Origin: CALKYB01 sp964510575
Lineage (GTDB): Bacteria; Bdellovibrionota_C; UBA2361; SZUA-149; CALKYB01
NCBI GenBank assembly: GCA_964510575.1
Contig: CAZECN010000005.1
Coordinates: forward strand, 1 to 64,000
Direction of reading: 5' to 3'
DNA: 64,000 nucleotides
The notes beneath the pieces are model-generated. The model had not been told where the DNA came from. It did not search any database and saw only the letters and a list, made by a program, of their open reading frames with translations. The translations under genes were made by a program, and so were the position numbers. Position 1 is the stretch's first letter. Each line of letters starts with the position of its first letter. Below, piece by piece: positions 24,993 to 34,672 of the stretch.

Positions 24993-27197
24993 ATGGGCGG
25001 TTTGTCAAAAATATTTTCACCAGTATTAGCAACCTTTGACAGGCTAGGGCGTTCGGGATTTTTTGTTTCACTGCTTCTTCTTGTAGTAATTTCACTTTTT
25101 TTAGTTCCACTTCCACCAATCCTTCTTGACTTACTCCTAGTTCTCAATATCGTGGTTGCCCTAGTTTTGTTGTTGCGTAGTCTCTATATGAGTGAGCCCT
25201 CTGCCCTCTACGCTTTTCCCACCATACTTTTGATGACAACTCTTTTTAGACTGGCTCTTAATGTCAGTTCTACAAGGCTTATTCTGTTGGGAGGCAAGGA
25301 CAGTCTTGGAGCCGCAGGTAGCGTAATTGAATCATTCGGTACTTTTGTTGTTAAGGGAAATTTCGGAGTTGGTGCGATTATCTTTGCCGTGATTGCGGTT
25401 GTGAATTTTGTAGTAATTGCAAAAGGTTCCGCAAGGGTCGCTGAGGTGTCAGCAAGATTTGCCTTGGATTCATTGCCTGGACGTCAATTAGCAATAGACT
25501 CTGATTTAAGAGCTGAGACAATTACTCGAGAACAGGCAGAGTTTCGACGAGAAGAACTGCGCAGAGAGTCTCAGTTTTTCGGATCTATGGATGGTGCGAT
25601 GAAGTTTGTGCAAGGTGATGCCATTGCAGGCTTTGTCATAACTTTTATCAACTTGATTGGTGGTGTTGCTATAGGAATTAGTGCCGGAATGGAGTTTCCC
25701 GAAGCCATTAATACCTTTGGTTTGCTGACTATTGGGGATGGTTTAGTTGGCATTATTCCTTCTCTACTAATATCGGTTTGTGCCGGAATCATAGTAACCC
25801 ATGTGGGAGGATCTGATAACCAATCGAGCGGGAGTCAGGTTTTTCAGCAGTTGTTAGGAGACCCGGGAGCCTTAGTAATGGCAGGTTTGGTGCTAATACT
25901 ACTAGGTATTATTCCAGGATTTCCTTTTATTCCGTTTTTCGGGGTGGGCTTGTCAGTGCTTCTTTTAGGTTCAATGGCTTGGGGATTTTTAGGAGGAGGT
26001 TCTCGCAACTCTCCAGTGAAAGTTAGATTAAATAATCTTCAAACTCCTACTGCGCAGCTGGGTAGTGGTTTTGGAACTGGATTGCCTGCGATGCCAAGTC
26101 AAAGTATGGCCCCTTCGTTGGAATACTTTAGGCTTAAGCCTCTCGTTGTTGAAATGTCTTCGAATAACTTGAGTGGGGCGGGTAAGTTTTTAGAGGAAGA
26201 TTTTACTAGGTATTTTAACCTGCTTCGTGACCGAGTTTATAAAACTAAAGGACTTCTTGTGCCTGAGGTTTCTTTTTTGGAAGGTTCAACTCTTGGCGAG
26301 GGTGATTTTTCTCTTGTCGTGAGGGAAAGGAATATAAAAAATATTACCTTGAACGAAAACCATCATTTCGTTTCACTCAGTCCCGGACAGTTAGGAACTT
26401 TGGGAATTCCGGCTACCAATCATCAAACTCATCCTTTAACTTGTTCTGGAAGTTCATGGATTGAATCGAGTGATGTTACCGAGGCTACTCTACAGAGATT
26501 GGGGGTGGAACTTATCAACCCATCTCAGTACCTGGCCTTAGAAGTTATTGGGGCCGCCATTTCTAATATCGATTCTATATTTGGTTTATCTGAAGTGTCT
26601 CGACTTGTAGAAATTAGTAAAGCTACCGATGCGAGATTAGTAGCTGAGGTATTCGATGGAGAGGTCGTGTCTGTAGCTGAATTCTCTGACTTACTTCGAA
26701 AACTTGCCCGAGAAAATTTGTCGGTGAGAGATATTAAGCAAATTATGGAAGGAGTCTTGGAGTATCACTCCAGAACTCCGGAGACTGAGGATAGACAGGA
26801 TTGGCTTTCTGGGCTTCATGAGCACCTTCGCTTGATCTTGGTAGGCTCTTTGGTTGGTGAGATGAACGGAGAAAGTGACTTTTTTGCTTTTGGTTTATCT
26901 GCTGAAGTTGAAGATGAGTTTCGCTCTGCTGTATCTATGTGGGATTCTCCTCGTTCAAGGTTGCCTTTAGATCCAGATATTTCTAGGGGGATTAAGCGAT
27001 CTTCCAGTCTACTTTTTGCTCCAGTTTTAGAGAGAGGGGCTTCGCCAGTGGTAGTACTTTGCCCTGGAGAAATTAGACTTGCCGTTCAAGAATATTTTGT
27101 TTCTCAGTATGATTCTTCAGTTTGGTTTAGAACCGTAGCACATGAAGAACTTGATGAAAGATTTAACGCTCAACTAGTAGGAGTAATTAATGCCTGA
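24993..27197 (+). CDS. sctV: Type III secretion export gate protein SctV (FlhA family)
   Basis: SctV forms the nonameric export gate that receives substrates and uses the proton gradient. The 734-residue protein has about eight N-terminal transmembrane spans, including FVSLLLLVVISLFLVPLPPI, and the FHIPEP signature with RVAEVSARFALDSLPGRQLAI and DSDLRAETI, followed by FVQGDAIAGFVIT. A linker leads to the large cytoplasmic domain (about 380-734). No flagellar genes are nearby and the other T3SS genes follow downstream, so the non-flagellar name is used; FlhA cannot be excluded from sequence alone. It lies directly after the Tad platform genes. Confidence 0.92.
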   Translation: MGGLSKIFSPVLATFDRLGRSGFFVSLLLLVVISLFLVPLPPILLDLLLVLNIVVALVLLLRSLYMSEPSALYAFPTILLMTTLFRLALNVSSTRLILLGGKDSLGAAGSVIESFGTFVVKGNFGVGAIIFAVIAVVNFVVIAKGSARVAEVSARFALDSLPGRQLAIDSDLRAETITREQAEFRREELRRESQFFGSMDGAMKFVQGDAIAGFVITFINLIGGVAIGISAGMEFPEAINTFGLLTIGDGLVGIIPSLLISVCAGIIVTHVGGSDNQSSGSQVFQQLLGDPGALVMAGLVLILLGIIPGFPFIPFFGVGLSVLLLGSMAWGFLGGGSRNSPVKVRLNNLQTPTAQLGSGFGTGLPAMPSQSMAPSLEYFRLKPLVVEMSSNNLSGAGKFLEEDFTRYFNLLRDRVYKTKGLLVPEVSFLEGSTLGEGDFSLVVRERNIKNITLNENHHFVSLSPGQLGTLGIPATNHQTHPLTCSGSSWIESSDVTEATLQRLGVELINPSQYLALEVIGAAISNIDSIFGLSEVSRLVEISKATDARLVAEVFDGEVVSVAEFSDLLRKLARENLSVRDIKQIMEGVLEYHSRTPETEDRQDWLSGLHEHLRLILVGSLVGEMNGESDFFAFGLSAEVEDEFRSAVSMWDSPRSRLPLDPDISRGIKRSSSLLFAPVLERGASPVVVLCPGEIRLAVQEYFVSQYDSSVWFRTVAHEELDERFNAQLVGVINA

Positions 27198-27251
27198 TTT
27201 TAGGGTGTTTTTTTAAAATTTAAAAACAAATGAAATGGTAAAATTTCTGAA

Positions 27252-29897
27252 ATGAACATTAGTAAAGGTAAAAAACTCTTTCAAACCCGAGATAATGAGG
27301 GTTTTGAGGCTGTGCTTCCTGAGGGAGCACAAGATTCAGCTATTTTGTGGTCTCAGCGTCAAGCTTTGTCTCCTGATGCCGTGCCAGGTTTTGAAAAAAG
27401 AATCTCTTCTTTAGCTAACTCTCGCCTACCTATCGCGAAGGTTATTGGTTTTGGGGTTGATAGTAAGAGTGAAGGTTGGGCCTTGACCGAAAAAATTAGC
27501 GGCGATGACCTTTTTGGCTTGAAGGGAAGTGAAAGGGAACGAGCTTTCGTAAGAGCTATACAAATTATTGCCGCTTTACATGAACAGGGTGTCTTGCTCG
27601 GTGATATTTGTGATGATTCTTTTGTTGTGAATGAGTCGGGAGAGGTTTTTCTTCAAAGCTATTTCGGTGGATTTGATTGTACTCAAGAAAAAACGGCAAT
27701 GATTCCTCCAAAGGAAACATTGTACTACTTAGCACCGGAGCAGCGTACAGGAGGAACACCTTCTTATAGTAATGATGTCTTTTCCTTAGGTGTTCTTGGC
27801 TATAAAATGTTTACTGGTAGCTATCCAGGAAAAGCAAATGGAGTGGAGGGTGCTGATAGCATCACTGCCAAAAGTGTAGCACCATCCAGTGTCGATCCTT
27901 CGATTCCTGAGTGGGTTGATGATGTCATTAGCGATTGTCTGATTTCTGGACAGGCTGGACGGTTCCGTGATGCCTCTAAATGTGTTGAAATTGTAAAGAG
28001 GGCTTTGCAGTCGGGTGAACGTCCTGGAAGTAAAGGGAAGTGGGCTCAGGTTTTGTCTGACAAGATTGCAGATGCTGAGCCCCAGATTGGTGAACCTGAC
28101 TCCCAGGCTAATCAGGCGGTTCTTGTGGATCCCCCAAGTGCGGGAGCTGAAAATATATCAGAGAGATCTTCTACAACAACTACTGGCCCTAATAGTTCAG
28201 CAATCGCTCTTGGAAATGGCCCTGACGAACTTCCTGAAGAAAGATCATTGGTTAAAATGACTGATCCTGAGTTCGCTTTGAAAAGTCGTCGAGTGGATAA
28301 TGACTTGGTTAGAAAGTCTAAATCTGAAGTTGGTAGTCGACAGAAGCAAAAAGCAAAAGCTGAAAAAGATTTTTATGAAGACGAGATGCAAGGAAGACAG
28401 TCTTCTTTTAGTTTTTTTGACATTTGGCGCATAGTTTCAACCTTAATATGTCTTTCTATTGTAGCGGCATTGGGATTGTTTACTTATAGGTTTATTTACG
28501 GAGATCTCAGTACAACTAAACTAGGCCAGGGGCTGGAAATTGATGTTGAAGCTGCGCCTCCGGCATTAAAGCCGTCCATTAACGATCTAAAGTCAGCAGC
28601 GGTCTCTGTTGAGGTTAAAAAAGATGCTTTGAAAAGAATTGCCGACTTTGACGATCCAGTATCGCATAACGTTTTAGTTTCTGTAATTTTGGAATCTGAG
28701 GATCCAGAATTGAAGAAATTGTCTCGCGAGTTAGTTATTGATCGTCTCTCCAGGGGAGGCTTAAGTCGTTCAGCTAATTTGTTGGAGAATTGGTTTGTCA
28801 ATATGAACAAGAGCAAGCGAAATGTTGATCAACATTTGGTGAATGTCTTGCGTGTTTTTGATCAAACTATTCCATTAGAAGCAAGGCAGTCTCGCTTGAG
28901 AGGTCTTTATGAAGAAATGCCAGAGTTTGGCCTTCAATTCGCGGCTGCGCTTGGATTAGATACTGGTGGAGATGAGTCTTTTACTCCTTTACTTAGAGCT
29001 TTTGTTAAAGAAAAGTTTGGTTATTCTGATCTTGAAGATAAGAGTGTTTATGCCATTATTCTGTCCGAAGAATCTCTATTGAATCAGTTTGAAGGGGATC
29101 TTAAGAGCTTTCTGAAAGAGCTATCCGCCAACGATTTGGCTTGGGGAATGCTTTACTTAGCGAGGCAGAATAGCCTCACCCTTAAAGACGTGGCCAAGGA
29201 AGTTGGAATTAGAGAGGTAGTACCAAGATTTCAATCTGAATTTGTGGAGATGCTTTCGAAGTTGGATCATTTTCCTTTAGAGAAAAATGTAAAACTAGCG
29301 CTGGTTCGAGGTGCTCGTGGCGAAACTAAGCTAGATGACGTGAATGTTATTGGTCGATGGTATGATCAAAATGCGGAGCGTGCTCTGTTAGTGATCTGTG
29401 CTATTTCGAAAGATAAGAGGGTCAAAGAGCATGCATTTTCTACTTTAGCTGGACGGACTTTGAGTGCCGAGCCTGCTCGAACTTTAGTTGGTTGGGTTAA
29501 GAGCAAATATTGGGCTAGAAGGTCGCGTTTGGCTACACCAGTAGCTATTTTGTCTCTTCAAGACGTTTCTACTGAGCAAGATTTGCAAACTGCGTTTGAT
29601 CAGTTGGCCCCGTATTTTTCTGGAAATACAATTTTTGATACTTTTGATAAGATCGGCGACTCCGCTCTAACTTTACTAGCACTAAGGAGAGTAGGTGCAT
29701 CATTGCCAAGCCCGGTTTTAATTGAGCTACTTTCTAACAAGAAAAAAGAGGTTCGAATGGAAGCTGTAAAATCCCTTAGTGGCAGAAACGATTTAGCTGT
29801 TCTTCACGCGATCACAAAAGCGCACAGGAAAGAGAAGGATCCAGATGTTTTAGCCGCTTTTGAGGAACATCACTGGAATACTAGGGATCGATCTTAG
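27252..29897 (+). CDS. Membrane pseudokinase with a HEAT-like helical C-terminal half
   Basis: An 881-residue protein. Residues about 5-260 follow a Ser/Thr kinase fold, ending with YYLAPEQRTGG and NDVFSLGVLGYKMF, but catalytic elements are lost: HRDLKPEN is replaced by VLLGDICDDSF, DFG by YFGGF, and the VAIK Lys is not evident. It therefore probably binds but does not phosphorylate. A disordered, charged linker is followed by one transmembrane span (near 397-420, LICLSIVAALGLFTYRFIYG). The last ~450 residues are helical repeats of HEAT type, placed on the periplasmic side by the single span if the kinase is cytoplasmic. It lies between SctV and a double-FHA membrane protein. Confidence 0.82.
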   Translation: MNISKGKKLFQTRDNEGFEAVLPEGAQDSAILWSQRQALSPDAVPGFEKRISSLANSRLPIAKVIGFGVDSKSEGWALTEKISGDDLFGLKGSERERAFVRAIQIIAALHEQGVLLGDICDDSFVVNESGEVFLQSYFGGFDCTQEKTAMIPPKETLYYLAPEQRTGGTPSYSNDVFSLGVLGYKMFTGSYPGKANGVEGADSITAKSVAPSSVDPSIPEWVDDVISDCLISGQAGRFRDASKCVEIVKRALQSGERPGSKGKWAQVLSDKIADAEPQIGEPDSQANQAVLVDPPSAGAENISERSSTTTTGPNSSAIALGNGPDELPEERSLVKMTDPEFALKSRRVDNDLVRKSKSEVGSRQKQKAKAEKDFYEDEMQGRQSSFSFFDIWRIVSTLICLSIVAALGLFTYRFIYGDLSTTKLGQGLEIDVEAAPPALKPSINDLKSAAVSVEVKKDALKRIADFDDPVSHNVLVSVILESEDPELKKLSRELVIDRLSRGGLSRSANLLENWFVNMNKSKRNVDQHLVNVLRVFDQTIPLEARQSRLRGLYEEMPEFGLQFAAALGLDTGGDESFTPLLRAFVKEKFGYSDLEDKSVYAIILSEESLLNQFEGDLKSFLKELSANDLAWGMLYLARQNSLTLKDVAKEVGIREVVPRFQSEFVEMLSKLDHFPLEKNVKLALVRGARGETKLDDVNVIGRWYDQNAERALLVICAISKDKRVKEHAFSTLAGRTLSAEPARTLVGWVKSKYWARRSRLATPVAILSLQDVSTEQDLQTAFDQLAPYFSGNTIFDTFDKIGDSALTLLALRRVGASLPSPVLIELLSNKKKEVRMEAVKSLSGRNDLAVLHAITKAHRKEKDPDVLAAFEEHHWNTRDRS

Positions 29898-29918
29898 TTA
29901 GCGATTGGAATATTCTTA

Positions 29919-31310
29919 ATGTTTGCTTTAGAAATTGATTTTCATGATGGCGTTAGTAGTCCGGAAGTTCTGCTAATTAGAAGGCCAATTGCCTTGGTTG
30001 GCACTAGTGAGTTTGCCCATGTTGTAATCGATGGTGCTGCGGCTAATCTCGCTGAACTAAGAATTTTTCGAGAGATAGAGGGAGGATTTTCTTGCCAAGT
30101 GAATTCTCGAGATCGGGGAGCTGAAAATTCTAGAAAAGATGAAAGTTTTGATAAGTTTGCTAGGTTGGAACTTGGCGAAGTGACGACTTCAGTCACTTCC
30201 CTAGACTATGATCTTGCTGTCAGGCCGGAGGAGTCACCGGATAGTGCCGCGCTGAGAATTGCTCAAGAGGCTCTAACCAGCAGAGCACCTAAGCTTCCAG
30301 CATTGGCTTTGCTGGGAGCAAAAACTGTCTTTGTTTCCATTCTGGCGAATACAGGGGTGGTATTGGGCCGTTCAAGGAAGAGTTTAATTCGTTTAGATGC
30401 GCCTGATGTCAGTGGTGAACATGCCAGGATGGGTTATGACAATAATAGCTTTTGGATTGAGGATCTAGGGAGTACCAATGGTACTTTTGTCGAAGGAGAA
30501 AGAATTTCTGGTAGAGTTAATTTTATCCCTGGGCAGAGAGTGAGGCTAGGGGGTGAAACTGTAATTGGAGGAGTCGAGAAAGCGCAGGATGTGGAGCTTT
30601 ATCGGAATATTGAAGGTGAGGCCAAGCAGGATGACCCTCGAGGCAAGTATCCTTGTGTTGTATCAAATTCCGAACTTATTAAACCGGCTCGTATACCTCT
30701 GGTTTTAGGTAGAACTATTTCGATGGGAAGAGATCCTTCTAATGATATCTGGGTTGGAGCATCGCACATTTCAAGGAACCATTGTTATGTAACTTTCGAG
30801 GACAGTGGAACAGTTAGTGTCAAGGACGAAAGTTCCAACGGAACGTTTTTAGGTGAATCCAAACTCAACAAGGGAGAGGCTACTGACATTGTCTCAGATA
30901 ATTCCATCATCCATTTAGGCTCAGAACTTTGTATTAAAGTTTGTTTTGATAAAGCTAGTGAAGAAACTTTTCTTGAAGAGCACAAGCAAATTGAGCCAGA
31001 GTTTGTTAAGGAATCAGATATTAATGCGATGGAATTAACATCACTATCTGCTAAAGCAGTCAGCCCTGCCACAGACGATCCTGAAAACAGGATTGAAGGC
31101 GATGGGGTTTTTGCAAAGTTAGCAAGGAAACGTTCTAGTGAGTCTAATCTTTTGAACCCTGTTTTAGATCCTAACCGAATGCAGTCAAAGCTTAGCACTC
31201 AATCTATTCAGAGAAAAAACTCTTCTCGCCTTATTACTTCCCTAGCTCTTGTCTTTTGCATATTAATATTGTTGGGCTGGATTGCTTATAATCTTTACAG
31301 AATAATATAG
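29919..31310 (+). CDS. Tail-anchored protein with two FHA domains
   Basis: A 463-residue protein. Two canonical FHA phosphothreonine-binding domains are visible: residues about 140-220 (VLGRSRKSL, SGEHARM, STNGTFVEG) and about 260-345 (MGRDPSND, ISRNHCYV, SSNGTFLGE). The N-terminal ~110 residues may be a third, degenerate FHA fold. After an acidic, disordered linker, one C-terminal transmembrane helix (LITSLALVFCILILLGWIAY) anchors it with almost no periplasmic part. FHA domains occur in SctD/CdsD, the T3SS inner-ring protein, but the topology here differs, so this is a candidate SctD replacement or signalling adaptor. It follows the pseudokinase by 21 bases. Confidence 0.88.
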   Translation: MFALEIDFHDGVSSPEVLLIRRPIALVGTSEFAHVVIDGAAANLAELRIFREIEGGFSCQVNSRDRGAENSRKDESFDKFARLELGEVTTSVTSLDYDLAVRPEESPDSAALRIAQEALTSRAPKLPALALLGAKTVFVSILANTGVVLGRSRKSLIRLDAPDVSGEHARMGYDNNSFWIEDLGSTNGTFVEGERISGRVNFIPGQRVRLGGETVIGGVEKAQDVELYRNIEGEAKQDDPRGKYPCVVSNSELIKPARIPLVLGRTISMGRDPSNDIWVGASHISRNHCYVTFEDSGTVSVKDESSNGTFLGESKLNKGEATDIVSDNSIIHLGSELCIKVCFDKASEETFLEEHKQIEPEFVKESDINAMELTSLSAKAVSPATDDPENRIEGDGVFAKLARKRSSESNLLNPVLDPNRMQSKLSTQSIQRKNSSRLITSLALVFCILILLGWIAYNLYRII

Positions 31311-31537
31311 AGCAAGGCTGCCTTCTTTAAGTTAGATAAAGTGATTTTTAGGCTTTAAACAGCTAAATTTAGCTAGAATTTCCCTGATTCCTAAAGTTTT
31401 TTTAATAGAATTTATTTGATAACTCTTCACTCCCGATGCATCTAAAAGTAGGGGAAAGTTTACTAGCCGGATCGCCTTTAATCCTTTTTGTCTTTTTCGA
31501 CAATGTAGCGTGATGATTTAACCACTTTGGTGTTTTT

Positions 31538-32659
31538 ATGAGTAATGAAGATACAGAGCTGACATTTGTTCGTTGTCCTAGTTGTAGGAGCTTAATACCT
31601 GCGATCGCAAAGCGATGTCGAATGTGTGGTCATGCATTTTCAGAAGGTGAGACTACTCCGACTGAGGAATCGTCAGAAGATTCCTCTAAGTCTAGAATAA
31701 GACAGCGTTCTTCAACTAATTTTATTGGCATAAAGGCACCCGCAGATGAAGCGGAAGTTGAGAAAAAAGAAAATCATCCAATCGAGGATGATAATGAGGG
31801 TTTGGATACAAATAACCCCGCCAGTGTAGAAGTAGATAACGAATGGTCTAGGCCCAATACCTCGAATCAATTTCTTAAGAGTTTTAATAGTTCTGAGAAA
31901 GTTCAATCACCGGAGCCTGTAGAAAAGCAGGAGAGAGCAGAGCAGGTTTCTGCTTCGGCGTCTCCAAATATGGAGAACCAGGAGGATTCCGAGCCCAAGA
32001 GAAAGAGAAAGAGAAGACGAAGAAAAAGAAAGAAACCTGAGACAGAAACTGTTGAGGTTAAGTCTGAAGTCGAAAGCTCGACCGATGTTCAAGAAACGGA
32101 GGTAGAAATGGAAGAACCGAGAAATTCAAGAAGGTTTTCTGAGGAGACCTCAGAAAGAGACTATCATAGTGAAGAAAATGACGCGGAGTTACCTGAACAA
32201 AATGCGGAACCTGCCTCAAGACCTCAACGAAGAACCAAAAGAGAGAGAGCGCCAATGAATAGTAATTCTTCTGACCTAGTTGGCTGGTTAGTCAACTTTG
32301 AAACGCCCACTGGTCAGGGAACTGAGCTGCGAGCCGGTAGATTTTTCGTTAGTTCAGAGCAAGTTAAGCCTGATGACCTAGTGCTTAATGATTCAAGTAT
32401 CTCAGTTCCTCATTGTATTTTTAAAGCCACCAAGGAAGATGGATTTAAAGTTCAAGATTTGATGAGTGAAAATGGAACTTGGATAAAGAAGGCCGGAGAA
32501 AGTGACTATAAAGAGTTGGTTGAAGCTCAGCCTGTTGAGCATGGAGACCATCTTAGATTAGGTGATTTCGAGGTATTGGTTTGCTTGATTCCTAAAGATA
32601 AAAAGAAACGCTCATCCAAAGCTTCAACAAGCAAGACAGTAGACAAGGAAGACAAATAA
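31538..32659 (+). CDS. Zinc-ribbon protein with a C-terminal FHA-like domain
   Basis: A 373-residue cytosolic protein. Residues 12-35 form a zinc ribbon (VRCPSCRSLI and RCRMCGHAF). The middle is disordered and acidic with a strongly basic block (KRKRKRRRRKRKK, about 152-165) that could contact nucleic acid or membrane. The C-terminal ~110 residues are an FHA-like domain (FFVSSEQVKPDDLVLNDSSI, VPHCIFK, ENGTWI) paralogous to that of the 15125 gene. It stands alone between gaps of about 230 and 210 bases in which I see no gene or clear signal. Its place inside the T3SS locus suggests a phospho-dependent regulatory adaptor. Confidence 0.8.
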   Translation: MSNEDTELTFVRCPSCRSLIPAIAKRCRMCGHAFSEGETTPTEESSEDSSKSRIRQRSSTNFIGIKAPADEAEVEKKENHPIEDDNEGLDTNNPASVEVDNEWSRPNTSNQFLKSFNSSEKVQSPEPVEKQERAEQVSASASPNMENQEDSEPKRKRKRRRRKRKKPETETVEVKSEVESSTDVQETEVEMEEPRNSRRFSEETSERDYHSEENDAELPEQNAEPASRPQRRTKRERAPMNSNSSDLVGWLVNFETPTGQGTELRAGRFFVSSEQVKPDDLVLNDSSISVPHCIFKATKEDGFKVQDLMSENGTWIKKAGESDYKELVEAQPVEHGDHLRLGDFEVLVCLIPKDKKKRSSKASTSKTVDKEDK

Positions 32660-32931
32660 TAGAGCCGAATAGGCGCTTTATCTAAATTAATTTGTCTAAC
32701 TTAATTCGCCAAGATCGGCATATAGCAGCAGTTTGAGCTTAATTATAGTTGGTTGCACCGTTGGTGGTGCTATTGTAGCCTTTCTCTCAAGACTTAGCAC
32801 ATTCGCGCTATTGCTCTTGTCTTTTTGCATACAATTTCAAGAGAATTACTTGTTTATAGCGCAAGGCAATGGCCAAGAACATGACTTGGTCAACTAGATT
32901 TCTAGAGTTGAATATTTTAGCAAAACCCACC

Positions 32932-33792
32932 ATGAAAGTTTACCTGTTACTTTTTCTAATATTGGCAGCAAGCTCAGGTTGTAAACAGAACACTGAGTTG
33001 TTGAGCAGCTTATCTTCTAGAGAGTCTATCGAGGTACTCGTTCGCTTAGGCGAGATAGGAATTGAAGTTGAAAGAGTTAAAACTGGTGGAGCTAATAGCT
33101 CTTATAAAATTCAGGTGGCCCAAAGTCAGCATGCTCAAGCTTTAAAAGCACTTCATCAACTGGGCTTACCTCGAGCAATAAAAGATAGTTTAGATTCAAT
33201 TACTAAACCTGCAGGGCTTATTCCCAATCCAGCTAAGATCTCTTCTTTGAGACTAGATCATGCTCTAGGGTTGGAGGTTGAAAGGTTGCTTGTTGCTTTA
33301 CCGGGAGTGACAGAAGCTAAGGTGGTTGTCCGCTCAAACTTGGGTAGCAGAGACCTTGGTGATAAAACAGGAGGATCCTCTGCTTCAGTTGTCCTTCGTT
33401 ACCTTTCCCGGACGGGGAAGTTTTCCTTGTCAGATGAAAGAGTAAAAAAGCTGGTAGCTAAAGGTGTACCAGATTTGAATGAAGAGTCGGTTTTGGTTGA
33501 AACTAGCCAGGTTTTTTTGTCTTCTGGAGCAACAGGTATTGGGGTAAGCGGAGGAGGTGAGGCTAAGGCCTTAAAGTCAATTTGGCCCTTCGGTATTGAA
33601 ATTGCTGATGATGAGTATACCAAGGCTGTGTATATGCTAGCTGGCTCAGGTCTTCTTTTCATCTTTTTAGGTTTGATTCTTGGTTATTTGCTATCTTCTA
33701 CCTCTGGTAGACTGTTGTCAGGGGGAAATAGTAGAGCGTTGAGTAATGACAGAAAGAACCTTGAAAGAGGTACAGGGAATTTTTTAAGATAG
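32932..33792 (+). CDS. sctJ: Type III secretion inner-membrane ring lipoprotein SctJ
   Basis: SctJ forms the inner ring of the T3SS basal body. From the ATG at 32932 the protein has about 286 residues and begins with a lipoprotein signal MKVYLLLFLILAASSGC, with the lipidated Cys at position 17. An upstream in-frame ATG at 32869 (AAGG nearby) would add 21 residues and spoil a normal signal, so the later start is favoured. The YscJ/FliF ring-building domains follow (VLVRLGEIGIEVERV; LEVERLLVALPGVTEAKVVV), and a C-terminal transmembrane helix (LAGSGLLFIFLGLILGYLL) is present. It opens the main run of T3SS structural genes. Confidence 0.9.
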   Translation: MKVYLLLFLILAASSGCKQNTELLSSLSSRESIEVLVRLGEIGIEVERVKTGGANSSYKIQVAQSQHAQALKALHQLGLPRAIKDSLDSITKPAGLIPNPAKISSLRLDHALGLEVERLLVALPGVTEAKVVVRSNLGSRDLGDKTGGSSASVVLRYLSRTGKFSLSDERVKKLVAKGVPDLNEESVLVETSQVFLSSGATGIGVSGGGEAKALKSIWPFGIEIADDEYTKAVYMLAGSGLLFIFLGLILGYLLSSTSGRLLSGGNSRALSNDRKNLERGTGNFLR

Positions 33793-33835
33793 CTAGGCTT
33801 AATAGCTATGAGAATTATCAAATAGGTTAAAAAAT

Positions 33836-34063
33836 ATGCCAAACTTAAGTAAGTTTAGAGCCTTAACTAACCGTGAGCAGGCGGTGGTTGCGTTGGCTGT
33901 TTTGCTAGATGGCCACGATTCTGTGGAGATGCTTGTAAGCGATAGGGATCGAGGAGTTGCTCTTTCTAGGGCGGCTGAGGATCTAGTTGTGCTATCGCCA
34001 GACTTGAGAATGCCCTTGATGGGAACTCTTCTGAGAAGGGCACTTGAAGAAATTGACACGTGA
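33836..34063 (+). CDS. Small hypothetical protein in the T3SS gene run
   Basis: A 75-residue soluble protein, mainly helical with an ALTNREQAVVALAVLLDG segment. I do not recognise a family. It lies between sctJ and the SctO-like gene, the position often filled by sctI, sctK or sctL in other systems, but its length and sequence do not allow any of these names. An antisense frame overlaps it fully, so coding rests on position and strand. Confidence 0.6.
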   Translation: MPNLSKFRALTNREQAVVALAVLLDGHDSVEMLVSDRDRGVALSRAAEDLVVLSPDLRMPLMGTLLRRALEEIDT

Positions 34064-34181
34064 TCCCTCGCATTGAATATGGTTTGTTTTTCTTTGGTGG
34101 CAGCATCTTACCTATAGGGCAGTTTTCAGTTTGTAGGGTAGGTTTTCTGGAGGTGAACTTTTCAAAGAGGTTTAAAGTATC

Positions 34182-34658
34182 TTGAGATCTAAGCAGAAAT
34201 TAGAAGTAATACTTCGCTCTCTTGAGGTTGAAGAGAGAGGCGCTCTGGAAGAAAAACTTAGAATTGAAGAGATTGCAGATGCTCGGGTGAAGGGGTTGTC
34301 GGGCTTGGTCGAAGAAAGAACAGTTTTATATTCTAAGCTCGACGACCTTTCGCAGTCCCAGAAGCGGGCTTTGGTCGGGGGGAGTAAGGCTGTTAGTCCA
34401 GCTGAGATACAGGCTTTTAAGGGTAGAATAAACAAACAAATTGAAGAGTTGAAGGTTAAAATCGACAAAGCCGATGAGCAGTATAAATTAGCCCGAGAAC
34501 GTCTGGAACTGGCTGAGAACGAGTTGTTAGAGGCTCGTATAGGCCGGAAAAAGGTCGAGAAACTTTTGGATTCCAAGAAAGCCCGAGAACAGGTAAAACA
34601 GGAGATGGTGGAGGAACGGCTACTAGAAGAATATAGTAGCGGAAAAGTGCGCAATTAA
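34182..34658 (+). CDS. SctO-like (FliJ/YscO family) coiled-coil stalk protein
   Basis: The FliJ/SctO family forms the central stalk between the export ATPase and SctV. The 158-residue product is an almost continuous, highly charged coiled coil with heptad spacing, as expected for the family and length. The best start is a TTG with AGAGG about eleven bases upstream. The name rests on coiled-coil character and position directly before sctQ. It is notable because no SctN ATPase, its usual partner, is seen in the window. Confidence 0.68.
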   Translation: MRSKQKLEVILRSLEVEERGALEEKLRIEEIADARVKGLSGLVEERTVLYSKLDDLSQSQKRALVGGSKAVSPAEIQAFKGRINKQIEELKVKIDKADEQYKLARERLELAENELLEARIGRKKVEKLLDSKKAREQVKQEMVEERLLEEYSSGKVRN

Positions 34659-34672
34659 TCTTAGCTTTTATA

